Positions 24,201 to 30,580 of a DNA stretch of 64,000 nucleotides are shown in pieces. The DNA lies in NCBI RefSeq assembly GCF_910592395.1, contig NC_088326.1, positions 2,485,001 through 2,549,000 on the forward strand, written 5' to 3'. Made by a program: the position numbers and the translations under genes. The DNA comes from Lineus longissimus. Its lineage: Eukaryota; Nemertea; Pilidiophora; Heteronemertea; Lineidae. Under the pieces are notes generated by a model. That model searched no databases. It was not told where the DNA came from and saw nothing but the letters and a program-made list of their open reading frames with translations. Position 1 is the stretch's first letter. Every line of letters starts with the position of its first letter.

Positions 24201-25593
24201 GTCTTTTGACATTTATCACCGCAACTAACTGTAACAAAAATTTTGTTGGTGCTGAGAAATTAGCATCCTTGACAGATACCCAACTAACATACATGCATGT
24301 CTCATTATTTCTTCATCTTTTTTTTTCTCGTTGGTGAGAACGGGGCTTGCGGCACAGTCTGTTCCTACCCAAAAAGCCAAATGAGTTTTTACCAAAATAA
24401 AAAACCCAATTTGAAGTAAGGGGATAGTGCCAAAAAGAAGAAGGTTATTGGATTTACAATAGGGATGGGGTGCTTTAGGCGAAAGAGGTTTAGAATGAGA
24501 AGACGCCCACGTGTTGAGCGTAATGTCGTGATGATCAGTTTGGATTGGAAGAGTGTTGTAAAATAACTTATTGAAATAAATGATTGAAAATAAAACTTGT
24601 TTCTTTAAATTTTTTCAAAGGTCACGGTAAGGTAAAATCTAGAACTGCCAATAGTTCCCAAACCTCGGGCTGTTTTGAATATCCACAGTAGATTAGAGCT
24701 CTTAGACCTGGGACAAAATCATTCGATTCTTTTCTACTAATACATCTGTGACAAGGACAGAAATACGATCCGTCACGTCCGACCACAAACTTCAACGAGT
24801 TGTGTTTTTTTCACCTGAGGTCTAGCGTCCTTACTGTTCTCTGAATCAGAGAGCACCAGAGACACCTATCTGTAGCAAGGGAATCAAGCCAGGAGCAGCT
24901 GGACCCGAGGACAGAAAAAAGTAATTTGTCACATCCTACCTTCGTTTGCTGATGACCTTTGGAAGACGTTGTCCGGTGTACCGACTATAGTTGGCTCTAC
25001 CATGCTCAGGATGACTTCGCGATAATGCACCTTTTCCAAAGAATCCCTAAAATTATCGCATTTATAAAAAGTAGACAATTTAGTCAGAGGACAGGACAAT
25101 TTAGAAGTTGTGTCCTCCAGACAATGAGTCTCCAACTCCAAGGGTGTGATCTCAGGAATGTGTCTTTGGTTAGAGACAGAAGAATTTGGAGGTTGTGACC
25201 TATGAATGATAGTCTCAAAGGGATAATCCCAGCAATGCGTCTTTCTTCAGAGGACAGGACAATTTTGAGGTTGTGTCCAATATAATAGAAGAGTAGTCTC
25301 TTGTCTCTTTAATTTTGAGAAAGGGAGACCAGGCTCTGTTGCCATGGCAACCAAAAGACGAAACCTCAATACTAAACCCTGTCTTACTGTCTTACCATTT
25401 TATGCAGCCACTCCATGTCGCCACTGTGCGTAACATAGACTTGACCATCACGGAAGTAGCCTGTGTAAACAGGCCATTTTCCCCAACAGTTTGGTTGCTT
25501 AGTGATGGTTTCTAAGGTTACAGGAAGTGGTGGGTCACAGCAACGAGGGGCAAATCTCTTCCTATGAGCACTGGCAGTCAAGAGGTCAGCCAT
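92..25593 (-). CDS. TSEN2: tRNA-splicing endonuclease subunit Sen2, 3' end off the window
   Basis: TSEN2 is a catalytic subunit of the nuclear complex that cuts introns out of pre-tRNAs. Five exons with matching splice phases are visible: 25593-25396, 25046-24940, 4866-3909, 1908-1855 and 230-92, giving about 485 residues before the left edge. Exon 2 carries the family motif GFFGKGALSRS (residues 67-77). Exons 3 to 5 join as QLTLEE, AFFLMYGLGCL and KPLTIPETW, followed by AYHYYRSKGWV and GLKYG, which is the normal order of the catalytic domain. The GLKYG tyrosine (about residue 481) is the expected catalytic Tyr. The catalytic His and Lys should lie in an exon left of position 1. The middle of the protein is an acidic, Ser/Glu-rich insert typical in position but not conserved in sequence. 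The intron between exons 2 and 3 is 20 kb and hosts another gene. A splice acceptor one base before the ATG implies an upstream 5'-UTR exon. Identification is by recalled family motifs; no alignment was run. Confidence 0.9.
231..1854. other. TSEN2 intron 4
   Basis: This intron is A/T-rich. It contains one copy of a dispersed repeat at about 772-890 (described separately). I see no exon with paired splice sites in it. Confidence 0.7.
772..890 (+). repeat. dispersed repeat family, copy 1
   Basis: The core GCATGCATAATAACTG, followed by YACTATGGCA and then TTTACCTGTGCCACAAGA, recurs at 52343-52450. It also occurs in reverse orientation at 2024-2113 and 21047-21125. The shared part is about 80 bp, extending to about 110 bp for the two plus-strand copies. 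No coding capacity is seen. Confidence 0.7.
1855..1908 (-). CDS. TSEN2: TSEN2 coding exon 4
   Basis: An 18-codon exon lies between TTTTTTTCAG and CAG|GTAGGT, in phase 0 at both ends. It encodes AFFLMYGLGCLRLLDHDQ, equivalent to the hydrophobic AFFLVYALGCL segment of TSEN2. It is too short to be found by length alone and was located by searching for this motif between its neighbours. Confidence 0.88.
2024..2113 (-). repeat. dispersed repeat family, copy 2
   Basis: The reverse complement reads GTATGCATGATAACTGCACT and then ACGGCA, matching the core of the copies at 772 and 52343. It shares with them the preceding TGCCAAGTTTC. Confidence 0.7.
2986..3265 (+). repeat. diverged tandem duplication, period about 165 bp
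   Basis: Two blocks start GTTGGTCGATGGC (2986) and GTTGGTCCACGGC (3151). Both contain CTGAATCAACACGGTGCAGG and end near TAGACACCCACA. Small insertions separate them, so the duplication is old. Confidence 0.7.
3909..4866 (-). CDS. TSEN2: TSEN2 coding exon 3, acidic linker
   Basis: The frame is open across all 958 bases from acceptor TTTCCAG to donor GAG|GTAAAC. It encodes about residues 102-421. The first part (YLRHQTWQQTTDL) and the last part (PFPVKEYSQLTLEE) match the ends of the conserved blocks. The roughly 270 residues between them are rich in Ser, Glu, Asp and Gly, with a run of acidic residues near the 3' end (DDSEGDEDGRGD). This looks like a disordered linker. Confidence 0.86.
4867..6286. 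other. start of TSEN2 intron 2, no gene seen
   Basis: This is non-coding sequence between TSEN2 exon 3 and the LINE remnant. A short open stretch on the minus strand near 5019-5091 has splice-like ends but does not fit the TSEN2 phase (see rejected items). Confidence 0.6.
6287..6650 (-). mobile_element. 3' remnant of a CR1/L2/jockey-type LINE
   Basis: The minus-strand frame 6633-6349 reads TKTSYGNRCFSVGAARLWNE, then LPQNI, then FKNGLKTWLFRKF and a stop. This is the usual last part of the reverse-transcriptase protein of non-LTR elements. After the stop comes AGAAGCGCTATATAAGCAC and a short ATT-repeat tail, typical of the 3' ends of such LINEs. No polymerase or endonuclease core remains, so this is a 5'-truncated copy. 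Confidence 0.82.
6651..10160. other. TSEN2 intron 2, no gene seen
   Basis: Non-coding. It contains a weak direct repeat of about 40 bp (around 7256 and 7436, period about 180 bp, both with TATAACACCACAT-like text). It also has a degenerate GATCAGTAA-containing repeat near 9480-9660. No exon with convincing splice sites was found. Confidence 0.6.
10161..10328 (+). CDS. cysteine-rich protein gene, exon 1 (signal peptide)
   Basis: 56 codons from CCACCATGG to GTG|GTGAGT, phase 0. A second in-frame Met at codon 11 (MDKLH) directly precedes the hydrophobic core and could be used instead. After the core the chain reads ADLADFYLRELRQ and an acidic stretch. Confidence 0.65.
10161..23157 (+). CDS. secreted cysteine-rich protein, nested in the TSEN2 intron
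   Basis: Three exons (10161-10328, 21884-22088, 23021-23157) join in phase to give 169 residues. The start has a near-ideal context (CCACCATGG). Exon 1 encodes a hydrophobic stretch (IIVGVLLVTILIGLSSA) that should act as a signal peptide. Exon 2 begins exactly at a Cys and carries eight cysteines spaced C-x9-C-x6-CC-x4-C-x11-C-x9-C-x-C, similar to a compact disulfide-knot fold. It also has basic sites (FRRRW, AKRVF) that could be cut by prohormone convertases. Exon 3 encodes an amphipathic tail ending in WTDSGR and a stop. I do not recognise the family; a hormone, cytokine-like or knottin-type peptide are all possible. Nothing in the sequence shows that it is a toxin. The gene lies entirely in the 20-kb TSEN2 intron on the opposite strand. 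Confidence 0.68.
10404..10531 (+). repeat. 64-bp tandem duplication
   Basis: Two copies, each starting GACAAGAYAGCTTTAATAT, share AACAGAGCACCATG and TTAGCTTTGATCAGGAG. They differ at only a few bases. Confidence 0.85.
15452..15715 (-). mobile_element. decayed LINE 3' end
   Basis: The minus strand reads HW, a stop, then GHVVHMEEDRLSKKLL, GGKRRRGRTFVIWLG and DRRQWQRPLALL. This matches the common LINE C-terminal pattern (RLRWxGHVxRM, GKRxRGRP, A.DRxxWR). An internal stop replaces the residue after HW, so it is dead. Confidence 0.72.
17068..17200 (+). repeat. dispersed GTGGAACCTC repeat, copy 1
   Basis: The text GTGGAACCTCCCTTAAAGGA, then TCTATTGAGGACAC and TTTAGGTCCCAA, resembles 52839-52950 (GTGGAACCTCTCTCAGCGG, TTAGGGACACTGATTTTGCT, CCCAATAAG). 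Short GAGGACACCTCTCTA blocks recur within it. This is a diverged dispersed element with no coding capacity. Confidence 0.5.
17840..19215 (+). repeat. A/T-rich minisatellite, about 31-bp unit, about 44 copies
   Basis: The unit is ATTGGGAAAATATTGCAAAT followed by CATCA and a run of six to nine T. Unit length varies from about 30 to 34 bp, mostly through the T run. Variants recur in the array: ATTAGG for ATTGGG, CATAATT for CATCATT (at about 18174, 18330, 18491, 18619 and 18970), and AAAAAATTGC. At the right end a TTTAAATTATCA unit (19058-19170) alternates with the standard unit. Long open frames on both strands exist only because the units lack stop codons. Confidence 0.97.
19729..20150 (+). 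repeat. two diverged copies of a 150- to 185-bp block
   Basis: Blocks at about 19729-19900 and 20005-20150 share CACWYTTGAAATCCTCTT, GAGGCCACT, AAGGTGATCGGTC (first copy GAGGTGATCGGTC), GCYGTGAAAA and GATGAATTGTTTACA-like text in the same order. A third, poorer match starts near 19469 (CACTTGAAACCCTTCC). Confidence 0.65.
20336..20510 (+). repeat. (GAC)n-containing dispersed element, 3' end
   Basis: CCCACACACCAAGTATGAAC and AAGTGGTTAAGAAACGTGCC precede a GAC-rich simple repeat (20407-20457). Then come ATATAAGCTC, a short hairpin and GTGAGCTAAAAA. From memory, elements with this layout are common in lophotrochozoan genomes. A repeat-library search would be needed to name it. Confidence 0.6.
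21047..21125 (-). repeat. dispersed repeat family, copy 3
   Basis: ACACAATGCTGTAGCACAGT and ACCATCCATGCAACTTCGCT match copy 2 (2024-2113) in the same orientation. The SINE at 21122 starts where the match ends, so one may have inserted beside the other. Confidence 0.65.
21122..21372 (+). mobile_element. tRNA-derived SINE
   Basis: An A box TGGCCTAGTGG (21133-21143) and a B box GGTTCGAGGCC (21177-21187) are separated by the usual tRNA-like spacing. A tRNA-unrelated body of about 170 bp follows, ending in an A-rich tail (ATAATAAACAAAC). The head does not fold into a convincing full tRNA and is followed by body sequence, so this is a SINE and not a functional tRNA gene. Confidence 0.78.
21370..21822 (-). 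other. 150-codon open frame of doubtful coding status
   Basis: An uninterrupted frame with several hydrophobic stretches (LVLSLVSSLVLVHLIAISV, ALCFISLIHASVNVILV) lies on the minus strand next to exon 2 of the cysteine-rich gene. I see no clear splice sites, upstream exons or family motif. It may be chance; a membrane-protein fragment is possible. Confidence 0.15.
21884..22088 (+). CDS. cysteine-rich protein gene, exon 2 (cysteine domain)
   Basis: The acceptor is TTTTGTATTTTCAG and the first codon is TGC. The donor is GACG|GTGAGT, phase 1. All eight cysteines of the mature region lie here, including the adjacent pair DNCCGPLQC. The open frame, strong splice sites and clustered cysteines are the best evidence that the gene is real. 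Confidence 0.72.
22123..22312 (+). repeat. 64-bp tandem triplication
   Basis: Three copies start AGTCAAAACGGAATCTGTAA at 22123, 22187 and 22251. They contain CTATTCCTTAAAGG and end CATGCAGCAAAA. They are almost identical, so the amplification is recent. The array begins 34 bp after the donor of exon 2 of the cysteine-rich gene. Confidence 0.95.
22313..23020. other. intron 2 of the cysteine-rich gene, no other feature
   Basis: Non-coding sequence between the 64-bp triplication and the tandem acceptor of exon 3. A CTTCTTTTTTCTTCTTC tract lies near 22730. Confidence 0.55.
23021..23157 (+). CDS. cysteine-rich protein gene, exon 3
   Basis: The acceptor is a tandem site, CTTTTCAG/AG. Using the second AG with the GTGAGT donor gives DELVRQLKPL. 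Using the first AG needs the alternative donor GA|GTAGCA four bases downstream and adds two residues. Both keep the same frame to the stop at 23155-23157. No cysteine is present. Confidence 0.58.
23158..24939. other. end of TSEN2 intron 2, no gene seen
   Basis: This is the 3' flank of the cysteine-rich gene and the donor-proximal part of TSEN2 intron 2. It is A/T-rich. An AATAAA occurs near 24590, but its use cannot be judged. Confidence 0.55.
24940..25046 (-). CDS. TSEN2: TSEN2 coding exon 2
   Basis: The exon lies between acceptor ATAATTTTAG and donor GAAG|GTAGGA and ends in phase 2. It reads GFFGKGALSRSHPEHGR and ends in VISKR. The arginine codon is completed by the first base of exon 3, giving VISKRRYLRHQTW. 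This corresponds to the SKRY region of animal TSEN2. Confidence 0.88.
25047..25395. repeat. TSEN2 coding intron 1 with three diverged repeats
   Basis: The intron holds three imperfect copies of a block of about 80 bp, around 25085, 25165 and 25245. They share AGAGGACAGGACAATTT-like and GAGGTTGTGTCC-like text. Confidence 0.6.
25396..25593 (-). CDS. TSEN2: TSEN2 coding exon 1
   Basis: This exon encodes residues 1-66. It starts at an ATG whose preceding base follows CTAG, a plausible 3' splice site with a pyrimidine-rich lead (TTTTCTTATTCCATCTAG). It ends in phase 0 at ATG|GTAAGA. The segment YTGYFRDGQVYVTHSGDME matches the position of the N-terminal beta-rich region before the GFFGKG motif in TSEN2. 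Confidence 0.88.
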
Positions 25594-25642
25594 CCTAGAT
25601 GGAATAAGAAAATATGGTAATTTTGGTGAGGTGGTTGGGTGG

Positions 25643-25776
25643 TGTGGTATACCGATTGGCTAGACGTTGTATGCCGAGTGGGCAGCCATTGTGTAGTGAG
25701 AGCTCGGAAATAAAATCATTCGTTTCATGTGTTACTACATTCGATTTCCTGAGTTATGATTAGCGAAGATGGTAAA
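25643..25776 (+). repeat. 5' LTR
   Basis: It begins TGTGGTATACC and contains a polyadenylation-type AATAAA (GGAAATAAAATC). The right boundary is set by comparison with the 3' LTR and by the 5-bp duplication. It ends in TAAA and not the usual CA, so the exact edge is slightly uncertain. Confidence 0.92.
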
Positions 25777-25795
25777 ACTGGCGACGAGGACTTTG
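25777..25795 (+). promoter_or_regulatory. probable tRNA primer-binding site
   Basis: TGGCGACGAGGAC starts three bases after the LTR, the usual place for the minus-strand primer site. The priming tRNA was not determined. Confidence 0.6.
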
Positions 25796-25905
25796 GGACC
25801 CTGCTGGGTAATAGTTGAAGTGCTGCAATACGTTTAGAAAGTTAGATAGACCGGCGGTTTTCTCCGGTGGGCTGCTGCGTACTACATACATGCTACTGAC
25901 TGTAT

Positions 25906-28900
25906 ATGCTGTGCATACTCTACGAGGACACTGTTCGTTTCGGTACTGCTGCTGTACTTGCTGTACTGCTTACGATGGCTGCTGCGAGTGCCCTAATCGG
26001 GTCAGTTGGACCTTATAACGAAACCGAGGACTTTGAAACGTATTTGGAACGGGTGAATTTGTTCTTTGATGCCAATGCTGTGGCAAATGAGAAAAAGGTT
26101 GCGGCGTTGCTGACTCTTATTGGCCCTAAACCATATGCTGTTTTACGCTCTCTGGTGGCCCCAGATAACCCTAAGGACAAAACATTTGCCCAAAATGTTA
26201 ACTCGCTGAAGGCACACTACTGTCCAAAGCCGTTGGCGATAGTGGAGAGGTTTCGTTTCATGAAACGATTACAAGCAGAAGGCGAGTCGATTAAATCGTA
26301 TAAGGCAGAGTTACAACGCCTTAGCACGCACTGTGCATTCGGAGGGTCATTGCATGAAAGGCTGAGAGACCAGTTTGTGGTTGGTCTTAAAAATGAGTCG
26401 ATACAGAGGAAGCTACTGACTGAACGAGACTTGTCATTTGCGAGAGCTGTTGAAATTGCTCTGGCAACAGAAACGGCATCGAAAGATGCTAAAGAGTTAT
26501 CTAAAGCTAGTAGTGCATCTAGTAGTGGTACTGGTAATTCTGTACAATTTGTGAAGAAACAAAGTCAACGCAAACACGGTGGAAGTGCCGCTAGTGCTAA
26601 TAGTAAAACTGATACCAAGTATCAAGGTCGTTCCACTTACTGTTTCCGGAGTGGTGACAAGTCACATAAAGCGGACCGATGTGCACATAAGAACACAGAA
26701 TGCAATTTTTGTGGAAAGCGCGGACATTTGCGAAAAGTTTGCCTGACTGAGAAAAAGGGTAAACCACCTCCGGCTCAGCCAAAGCCAACCGGTAAGGGGG
26801 TCCATCTGGTGAACTCTGCAGAAACTCATGCAGATGAGGGATATGAACTGTTTGATTTGTATCATATGAAAACTACAGGGAGTGCGTCCGCATTTGTTAC
26901 GAAGATGACCGTTAACGATCGTCAGTTGTCGATGGAAATCGACACTGGAGCCGCTGTTACATTGATGAGTGAGAAAACATTTGTCAAGGAGTTTGGGAAC
27001 ATTGCATGTTTAAAACCGTCAAGGTGTAGGTTGCGCACTTACACGGGCGAACCGCTGCCAGCTATAGGTAGGCTTGATGTGAAAGTCTCATATCAAGGAA
27101 CATGTTATGATTTACCATTACTAGTCGTTAGGGGTGCTGGTCCAACGTTACTAGGCCGTGATTGGCTGTCTGTGATTCGTCTAGACTGGAAACAAGTGTA
27201 CCGTGCTGATTCAGAACAGGAGGATGGTGTGCATAGGATTACTTTGGATTCTGTACTAAGTAAATACCCTGACATAGGAGACGGTCAGCTTGGCAAGGTC
27301 AAGGGCGTCAAGGGCAAGTTTTACATTGATCCTGACGTTAAACCAAAATTCTTTAAACCGCGTAGTGTAGCTTATGCGATTACAGATAAAGTTGAGACGG
27401 AGATTGATCGTTTGCGTTCCGAGAGTATACTGACTCCGGTCAAATTTGCTGACTGGGCGGCACCCATTGTTCCTGTTATGAAAGCAGATAAGAAAACTGT
27501 CCGAATCTGTGGTGACTTTAAACTTACGGTGAACAAAGCTGCGAGGGTAGAGAAATACCCAATGCCAAAGGTCGAAGACCTGTACGCTAAGTTGGCTGGG
27601 GGCAAAAAGTTTACTAAGCTTGATCTTAAGAATGCGTACCTACAGATTGAGTTAGAGGAAGAGTCGAAAAAGTACACTACAATAAATACCTCAAAGGGTT
27701 TGTTTCAATACAACCGCCTACCGTTTGGGGTTAGTTCCGCTCCCGCCATTTTTCAAAGGATCATAGATTCCATTCTCAGTGGTCTCCCCTACGTCGTTGC
27801 GAGGATGGACGATGTGCTAATTTCAGGTGCATCTGATGAGGAGCATCTGGAAATTCTGGATGAGGTGCTGCGCCGACTCCATGAAGCAGGGATTAAGCTT
27901 AACATGGAGAAATGCAAATTTCTGGCGGATAGCGTCATTTACCTTGGGTACAAGATTGATGCAGAGGGTATCCACCCGGTCGAGGAGAAGGTTCGTGCAA
28001 TAGCTCAAGCTCCAACACCGATGGACGTTAAGGAGTTACGGTCTTACTTAGGTTGTTTGAACTATTATGCAAAGTTCTTACCGAACTTATCGATGGTTTT
28101 GGCTCCGCTGCATGAACTGCTTGTGAAAAATGTGCTTTTTCACTGGGGTTCTGAGCAGGAGTCAGCGTTTAGGCAATCTAAGGACTTACTACAGTCTTCA
28201 CAGGTCCTGGTCCACTACGATCCGACCAAAGACATTGTACTGTCATGTGATGCCTCGCCAAAAGGTATCGGAGCTGTGGTTTCTCACCGTTTTGAAAATG
28301 GTGACGAGCGTCCCATTTGTTTTGCTTCGAGGACACTCACGTCTGCTGAGCGTAACTATTCTCAGTTGGAGAAAGAAGCGTTATCGATTGTGTGGGGGGT
28401 GAAAAAGTTTCATTCCTATTTATACGGACATGAGTTTGTTATTTACAATGACCATAAGCCGCTAGAATATTTACTTAGTGAGAACAAGCCTGTTCCACCT
28501 TTGGCTTCTGCGAGAATTCAACGTTGGGCTCTAACTCTTGGTGCGTATCAGTATGTTTTAAAATACAAACCGGGTTCACAAATGTGTGCTGCTGATGCCA
28601 TGAGTAGATTGCCGTTGTCTGATTCTGCTATCGAAGTGCCGTTGCCTGCTGAAACTATTTGTCTTCTGGAGTTTATGGACACTTCACCGATTGACGTTGA
28701 GCTGATCAAGTATCTCACAGGTCGCGATCCAGTGTTGTCTCGGGTGCGTCGATTTGTTAGTGCTGGTTGGCCGGGAAAAGTGGAGGAGGAACTTCGTCCA
28801 TACTTCACTAGGAAATTGGAACTGTCGGTGGAGGGCGGCTGTATTCTTTGGGGAGCACGTGTTATAGTCCCGAAAGCCGCCAGAAATCGAGTACTTGGAG

Positions 28901-30093
28901 TGATTCATGAAGCACATCCGGGTATCGTGCGCATGAAAACCTTTGCTCGCCATTATGTTTGGTGGCCATGCTTGGATAAAGACTTGGAAGACAAAGTGAA
29001 ACATTGTGAAGCATGTCAGGTTAGGCGACATGCACCTGCTAAGGCATTACTTCATCCATGGGAATATCCTTCCAGGCCATGGTCCCGTCTGCATATTGAC
29101 TATGCAGGGCCATATAAGGGAAAGATGCTCTTGATAATCGTTGATGCGTATACTAAGTGGATTGAGGTACATGTCATGAACTCAAGTACTGCTGAACTGA
29201 CTGTGGAGAAACTGCGTACAACATTTGCTATGTTTGGTATTCCAGATACCATTGTCAGTGATAACGGGACTAACTTTGTTAGTGAAGTGTTTCAGACTTT
29301 CATGAGTAGGAATGGGGTGAAACATATCAAAGTTGCGCCTAAACATCCAGCGTCAAACGGGTTAGCGGAAAGAGCCGTTCAATCTGTCAAGGAAGGTATC
29401 GATAAGTTAGTGTCAGGCTCCATTGAGACAAAAATGGCACGATTCTTGTTTAAATACCGCAGTACTCCGCATGCTACTACTGGTAGAACACCAGCGGAGA
29501 TGATGTTCAACCGTCAAATTAAAACTCATCTGGATTTACTACATCCGGATGTACGTGCTACTGTTGGAGAGAAACAGGGTAAACAGAAACTGTACCACGA
29601 CACTCATGCCAAGGAGCGCAATTTCGAAGTGGGTGATAAGGTCTATGTAACCAACTTCAGTAGTGGTCCTTGTTGGCTTAAGGGGGTAATCACTGAAAGG
29701 ACTGGACCACTATCCTTTGTTGTGGAACTAGTAGATGGTCGCATGGTTCGCAGACATGTTGATCACATCCGCAAGCGTTATGTGCAGGAGCAAGTTGACA
29801 TTGGTCCTGAACTTCCTACTGTAGGCCTACCAGCCACTGGGGCTGAATGTGACACTAATATTGTTCCACAGCCAAGTGTGCCTGTAGTTTCTGAGGTTCC
29901 TAATGTTACTTCTAGTTCACTTAACACTCCGGTGCAAGACAGTGCTCCACCCGTTGCGGAGGACAAAAAGTCAGGTGGAAATGTTGAAAGTGCTAAGGGT
30001 GTTATACCGCGATCACCAGTGGTGACACAACCACCGGAACCAATCCGTCGTTCCCAACGTGTTCGCAAAGCACCAGAGCGTTTAGATTTGTAA
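25906..30093 (+). CDS. gag-pol polyprotein of the LTR retrotransposon
   Basis: A single 1395-codon frame. The likely Gag start is the Met at codon 24 (25975, MAAASALIG). Domains in order: a Gag region; two zinc-knuckle positions (about 246-259, degenerate because CFRSGDKSHKADRC has Ser for the second Cys, and 266-279, intact CNFCGKRGHLRKVC); an aspartic protease with DTGA (346-349); reverse transcriptase with LPFGVSSAP and a catalytic Asp pair at about 635-636, preceded by Arg-Met where Tyr-x is usual; RNase H (CDAS 781-784, EKEAL, NDHKPL); and integrase with an HHCC zinc region from about 1001. The integrase catalytic residues Asp1065, Asp1119 and Glu1155 give the D-x53-D-x35-E spacing. There is no stop or frameshift. 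Gag and Pol share one frame. Confidence 0.96.
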   Translation: MLCILYEDTVRFGTAAVLAVLLTMAAASALIGSVGPYNETEDFETYLERVNLFFDANAVANEKKVAALLTLIGPKPYAVLRSLVAPDNPKDKTFAQNVNSLKAHYCPKPLAIVERFRFMKRLQAEGESIKSYKAELQRLSTHCAFGGSLHERLRDQFVVGLKNESIQRKLLTERDLSFARAVEIALATETASKDAKELSKASSASSSGTGNSVQFVKKQSQRKHGGSAASANSKTDTKYQGRSTYCFRSGDKSHKADRCAHKNTECNFCGKRGHLRKVCLTEKKGKPPPAQPKPTGKGVHLVNSAETHADEGYELFDLYHMKTTGSASAFVTKMTVNDRQLSMEIDTGAAVTLMSEKTFVKEFGNIACLKPSRCRLRTYTGEPLPAIGRLDVKVSYQGTCYDLPLLVVRGAGPTLLGRDWLSVIRLDWKQVYRADSEQEDGVHRITLDSVLSKYPDIGDGQLGKVKGVKGKFYIDPDVKPKFFKPRSVAYAITDKVETEIDRLRSESILTPVKFADWAAPIVPVMKADKKTVRICGDFKLTVNKAARVEKYPMPKVEDLYAKLAGGKKFTKLDLKNAYLQIELEEESKKYTTINTSKGLFQYNRLPFGVSSAPAIFQRIIDSILSGLPYVVARMDDVLISGASDEEHLEILDEVLRRLHEAGIKLNMEKCKFLADSVIYLGYKIDAEGIHPVEEKVRAIAQAPTPMDVKELRSYLGCLNYYAKFLPNLSMVLAPLHELLVKNVLFHWGSEQESAFRQSKDLLQSSQVLVHYDPTKDIVLSCDASPKGIGAVVSHRFENGDERPICFASRTLTSAERNYSQLEKEALSIVWGVKKFHSYLYGHEFVIYNDHKPLEYLLSENKPVPPLASARIQRWALTLGAYQYVLKYKPGSQMCAADAMSRLPLSDSAIEVPLPAETICLLEFMDTSPIDVELIKYLTGRDPVLSRVRRFVSAGWPGKVEEELRPYFTRKLELSVEGGCILWGARVIVPKAARNRVLGVIHEAHPGIVRMKTFARHYVWWPCLDKDLEDKVKHCEACQVRRHAPAKALLHPWEYPSRPWSRLHIDYAGPYKGKMLLIIVDAYTKWIEVHVMNSSTAELTVEKLRTTFAMFGIPDTIVSDNGTNFVSEVFQTFMSRNGVKHIKVAPKHPASNGLAERAVQSVKEGIDKLVSGSIETKMARFLFKYRSTPHATTGRTPAEMMFNRQIKTHLDLLHPDVRATVGEKQGKQKLYHDTHAKERNFEVGDKVYVTNFSSGPCWLKGVITERTGPLSFVVELVDGRMVRRHVDHIRKRYVQEQVDIGPELPTVGLPATGAECDTNIVPQPSVPVVSEVPNVTSSSLNTPVQDSAPPVAEDKKSGGNVESAKGVIPRSPVVTQPPEPIRRSQRVRKAPERLDL

Positions 30094-30441
30094 TCAGATT
30101 GTCACTAGGCACTATATTGTTTGCCTAAGAGTAGACTGTGTTAAGACATTGTGTTCAGGTCATAAGTTTACAATTCCGAGTTAGTTAAGTTCGTTCGATG
30201 TTGTCTCCGCAAATTTTCGTCCCACTATCATAGCACAGATATTTGCTTAAGTGGTTGTTTTGGAACCTACATGTAAGTGGTTCTGTGATTTTTTGTTTTC
30301 AGAGGTTTTAGTTACCGTGTTTCACAACCAAATTTGCAGTAATTATTGGCAAGGTGTTATGTGCGGTTAATATACTAAAATATTGTCTTGTGGTGCGGAA
30401 TCCTCCCAGTTGGACTGTTCGGAAACTTAAGGGGGAGGAGA
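30094..30441 (+). other. retrotransposon 3' non-coding region with polypurine tract
   Basis: The 350 bases between the gag-pol stop and the 3' LTR are non-coding. They end in AAGGGGGAGGAGA, the polypurine tract that primes plus-strand synthesis in this class. Confidence 0.8.
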
Positions 30442-30575
30442 TGTGGTATACCGATTGGCTAGACGTTGTATGCCGAGTGGGCAGCCATTGTGTAGTGAGA
30501 GCTCGGAAATAAAATCATTCGTTTCATGTGTTACTACATTCGATTTCCTGAGTTATGATTAGCGAAGATGCTAAA
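30442..30575 (+). repeat. 3' LTR
   Basis: Identical to the 5' LTR except for C in place of G five bases from the end. GGTGG follows at once, matching the five bases before the 5' LTR. Confidence 0.92.
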
Positions 30576-30580
30576 GGTGG

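Larger units (their letters stand above)
25643..30575 (+). mobile_element. full-length Ty3/gypsy-type LTR retrotransposon
   Basis: The element is 4933 bp with 134-bp direct LTRs (25643-25776 and 30442-30575) that differ at one base. GGTGG flanks it on both sides (25638-25642 and 30576-30580) as a target-site duplication. A primer-binding-site-like TGGCGACGAGGAC follows the 5' LTR, and a purine tract (AAGGGGGAGGAGA) precedes the 3' LTR. One uninterrupted gag-pol frame fills the interior. The order protease, reverse transcriptase, RNase H, integrase places it in the Ty3/gypsy (Metaviridae) group. It resembles the elements often annotated as K02A2.6-like. High LTR identity means a recent insertion. 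Confidence 0.96.

Noticed and set aside
26597-30068. Minus-strand frames within the retrotransposon
   Set aside because: They are antisense shadows of the gag-pol frame with no recognisable domain.
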